Assembly (NCBI GenBank): GCA_032229885.1
Contig: JAVYAJ010000019.1
Coordinates: forward strand, 1 to 5,977
Reading direction: 5' to 3'
From: Anammoximicrobium sp032229885
Lineage (GTDB): Bacteria; Planctomycetota; Planctomycetia; Pirellulales; Pirellulaceae
Length of the DNA stretch: 5,977 bases
Below the pieces are notes generated by a model. That model was not told the origin of the DNA. It ran no database searches and saw only the letters and a list, made by a program, of their open reading frames with translations. Position numbers and translations under genes: made by a program. This document shows positions 5,888-5,977 of the stretch, piece after piece (the stretch's first letter is position 1; each line of letters opens with the position of its first letter).

Positions 5888-5908
5888 AGCCTGGGGCAAC
5901 GCCCCAGG
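5885..5908 (-). repeat. Right arm of a 24-bp exact inverted repeat flanking the gene
   Basis: This is the exact reverse complement of 66-89. It begins CGTAG and runs into CCTGGGGC-AAC-GCCCCAGG. It lies between the two copies of the GGCC-GAA-GGCC hairpin. Confidence 0.8.
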
Positions 5909-5927
5909 AGTCAGAGATGATAACAAC

Positions 5928-5955
5928 CGTGTTGGCCGAAGGCCAACATCAACGT
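5928..5955 (+). repeat. 28-bp direct repeat, copy 2
   Basis: Identical to 5860-5887. This copy runs straight into the window-edge repeat (5953-5977), while copy 1 runs into the CCTGGGGC hairpin. The same tail TCAACGT therefore joins two different neighbours. Confidence 0.85.
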
Positions 5956-5977
5956 GTCACCGCGGCCCGGATGAATA
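5953..5977 (+). repeat. Window-edge direct repeat, right copy
   Basis: Same orientation as the copy at 3-27, with 23 of 25 bases identical. The window ends exactly where the shared segment ends on the left copy, so the true length of this repeat cannot be seen here. Confidence 0.8.

Larger units (their letters stand above)
5787..5977. repeat. Right intergenic hairpin cluster
   Basis: In order: GGGTTA-(7 bases)-TAACCC (5787-5805); TGTTGGCC-GAA-GGCCAACA (5862-5880); CCTGGGGC-AAC-GCCCCAGG (5890-5908); a second TGTTGGCC-GAA-GGCCAACA (5930-5948); and the 25-base edge segment (5953-5977). The three GGCC and CCTGGGG hairpins are the reverse complements of those in the left cluster. CACTAACCCGCGTTA (5798-5812) resembles GCTAGCCCGCGTTG (133-146) in direct orientation. 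No coding sequence is supported. Confidence 0.7.

Noticed and set aside
66..5908. CRISPR-like array from the recurring hairpins
   Set aside because: Only two or three copies per side, irregular spacing, mixed repeat types and opposite orientation on the two sides. No cas gene.
5624..5926. 100-codon open frame on the minus strand in the right flank
   Set aside because: It runs through the palindromic repeats, has no ribosome site, and its translation is typical of spurious frames over such repeats.

Overview
The window carries one large gene on the minus strand, framed by repeat-rich intergenic DNA. The organism is very probably a planctomycete, most likely of the Pirellula/Rhodopirellula type. 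The DNA is GC-rich. The protein starts with an Arg-rich leader ending in the planctomycete export signature LEDRAMLS and has a dockerin directly after it. The flanks carry short GC-rich hairpins (GGCC-GAA-GGCC and CCTGGGGC-loop-GCCCCAGG) of a kind I remember from intergenic DNA of this phylum.

Layout: positions 1-150 hold a left cluster of hairpins. Positions 143-308 hold nothing I can name. A hairpin at 309-327, just past the stop codon, may be the transcript end. Positions 356-5374 (or 5437 if a GTG start is used) encode a giant secreted or surface protein. Its order is: Arg-rich export leader, two-loop dockerin, cohesin-like domain interrupted by a separate module, eight cadherin-like/tandem-95 repeats of three kinds, one SdrD B-type domain, and a C-terminal module with an acidic tail. 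The AT-rich stretch 5375-5640 upstream of the start holds a candidate promoter and a perfect 14-bp palindrome (5537-5550). Positions 5736-5977 hold a right cluster of hairpins that mirrors the left one.

The window has no second credible gene, RNA gene, transposase or CRISPR array. The gene appears to be transcribed alone. The protein looks like a calcium-stabilised adhesin or envelope protein. Joining of a dockerin and a cohesin-like domain in one chain raises the possibility of self-assembly. The most unusual DNA feature is the framing of the gene: 25-bp near-identical direct repeats at the two window edges enclose hairpin cassettes in opposite orientation, which is transposon-like geometry without a transposase.
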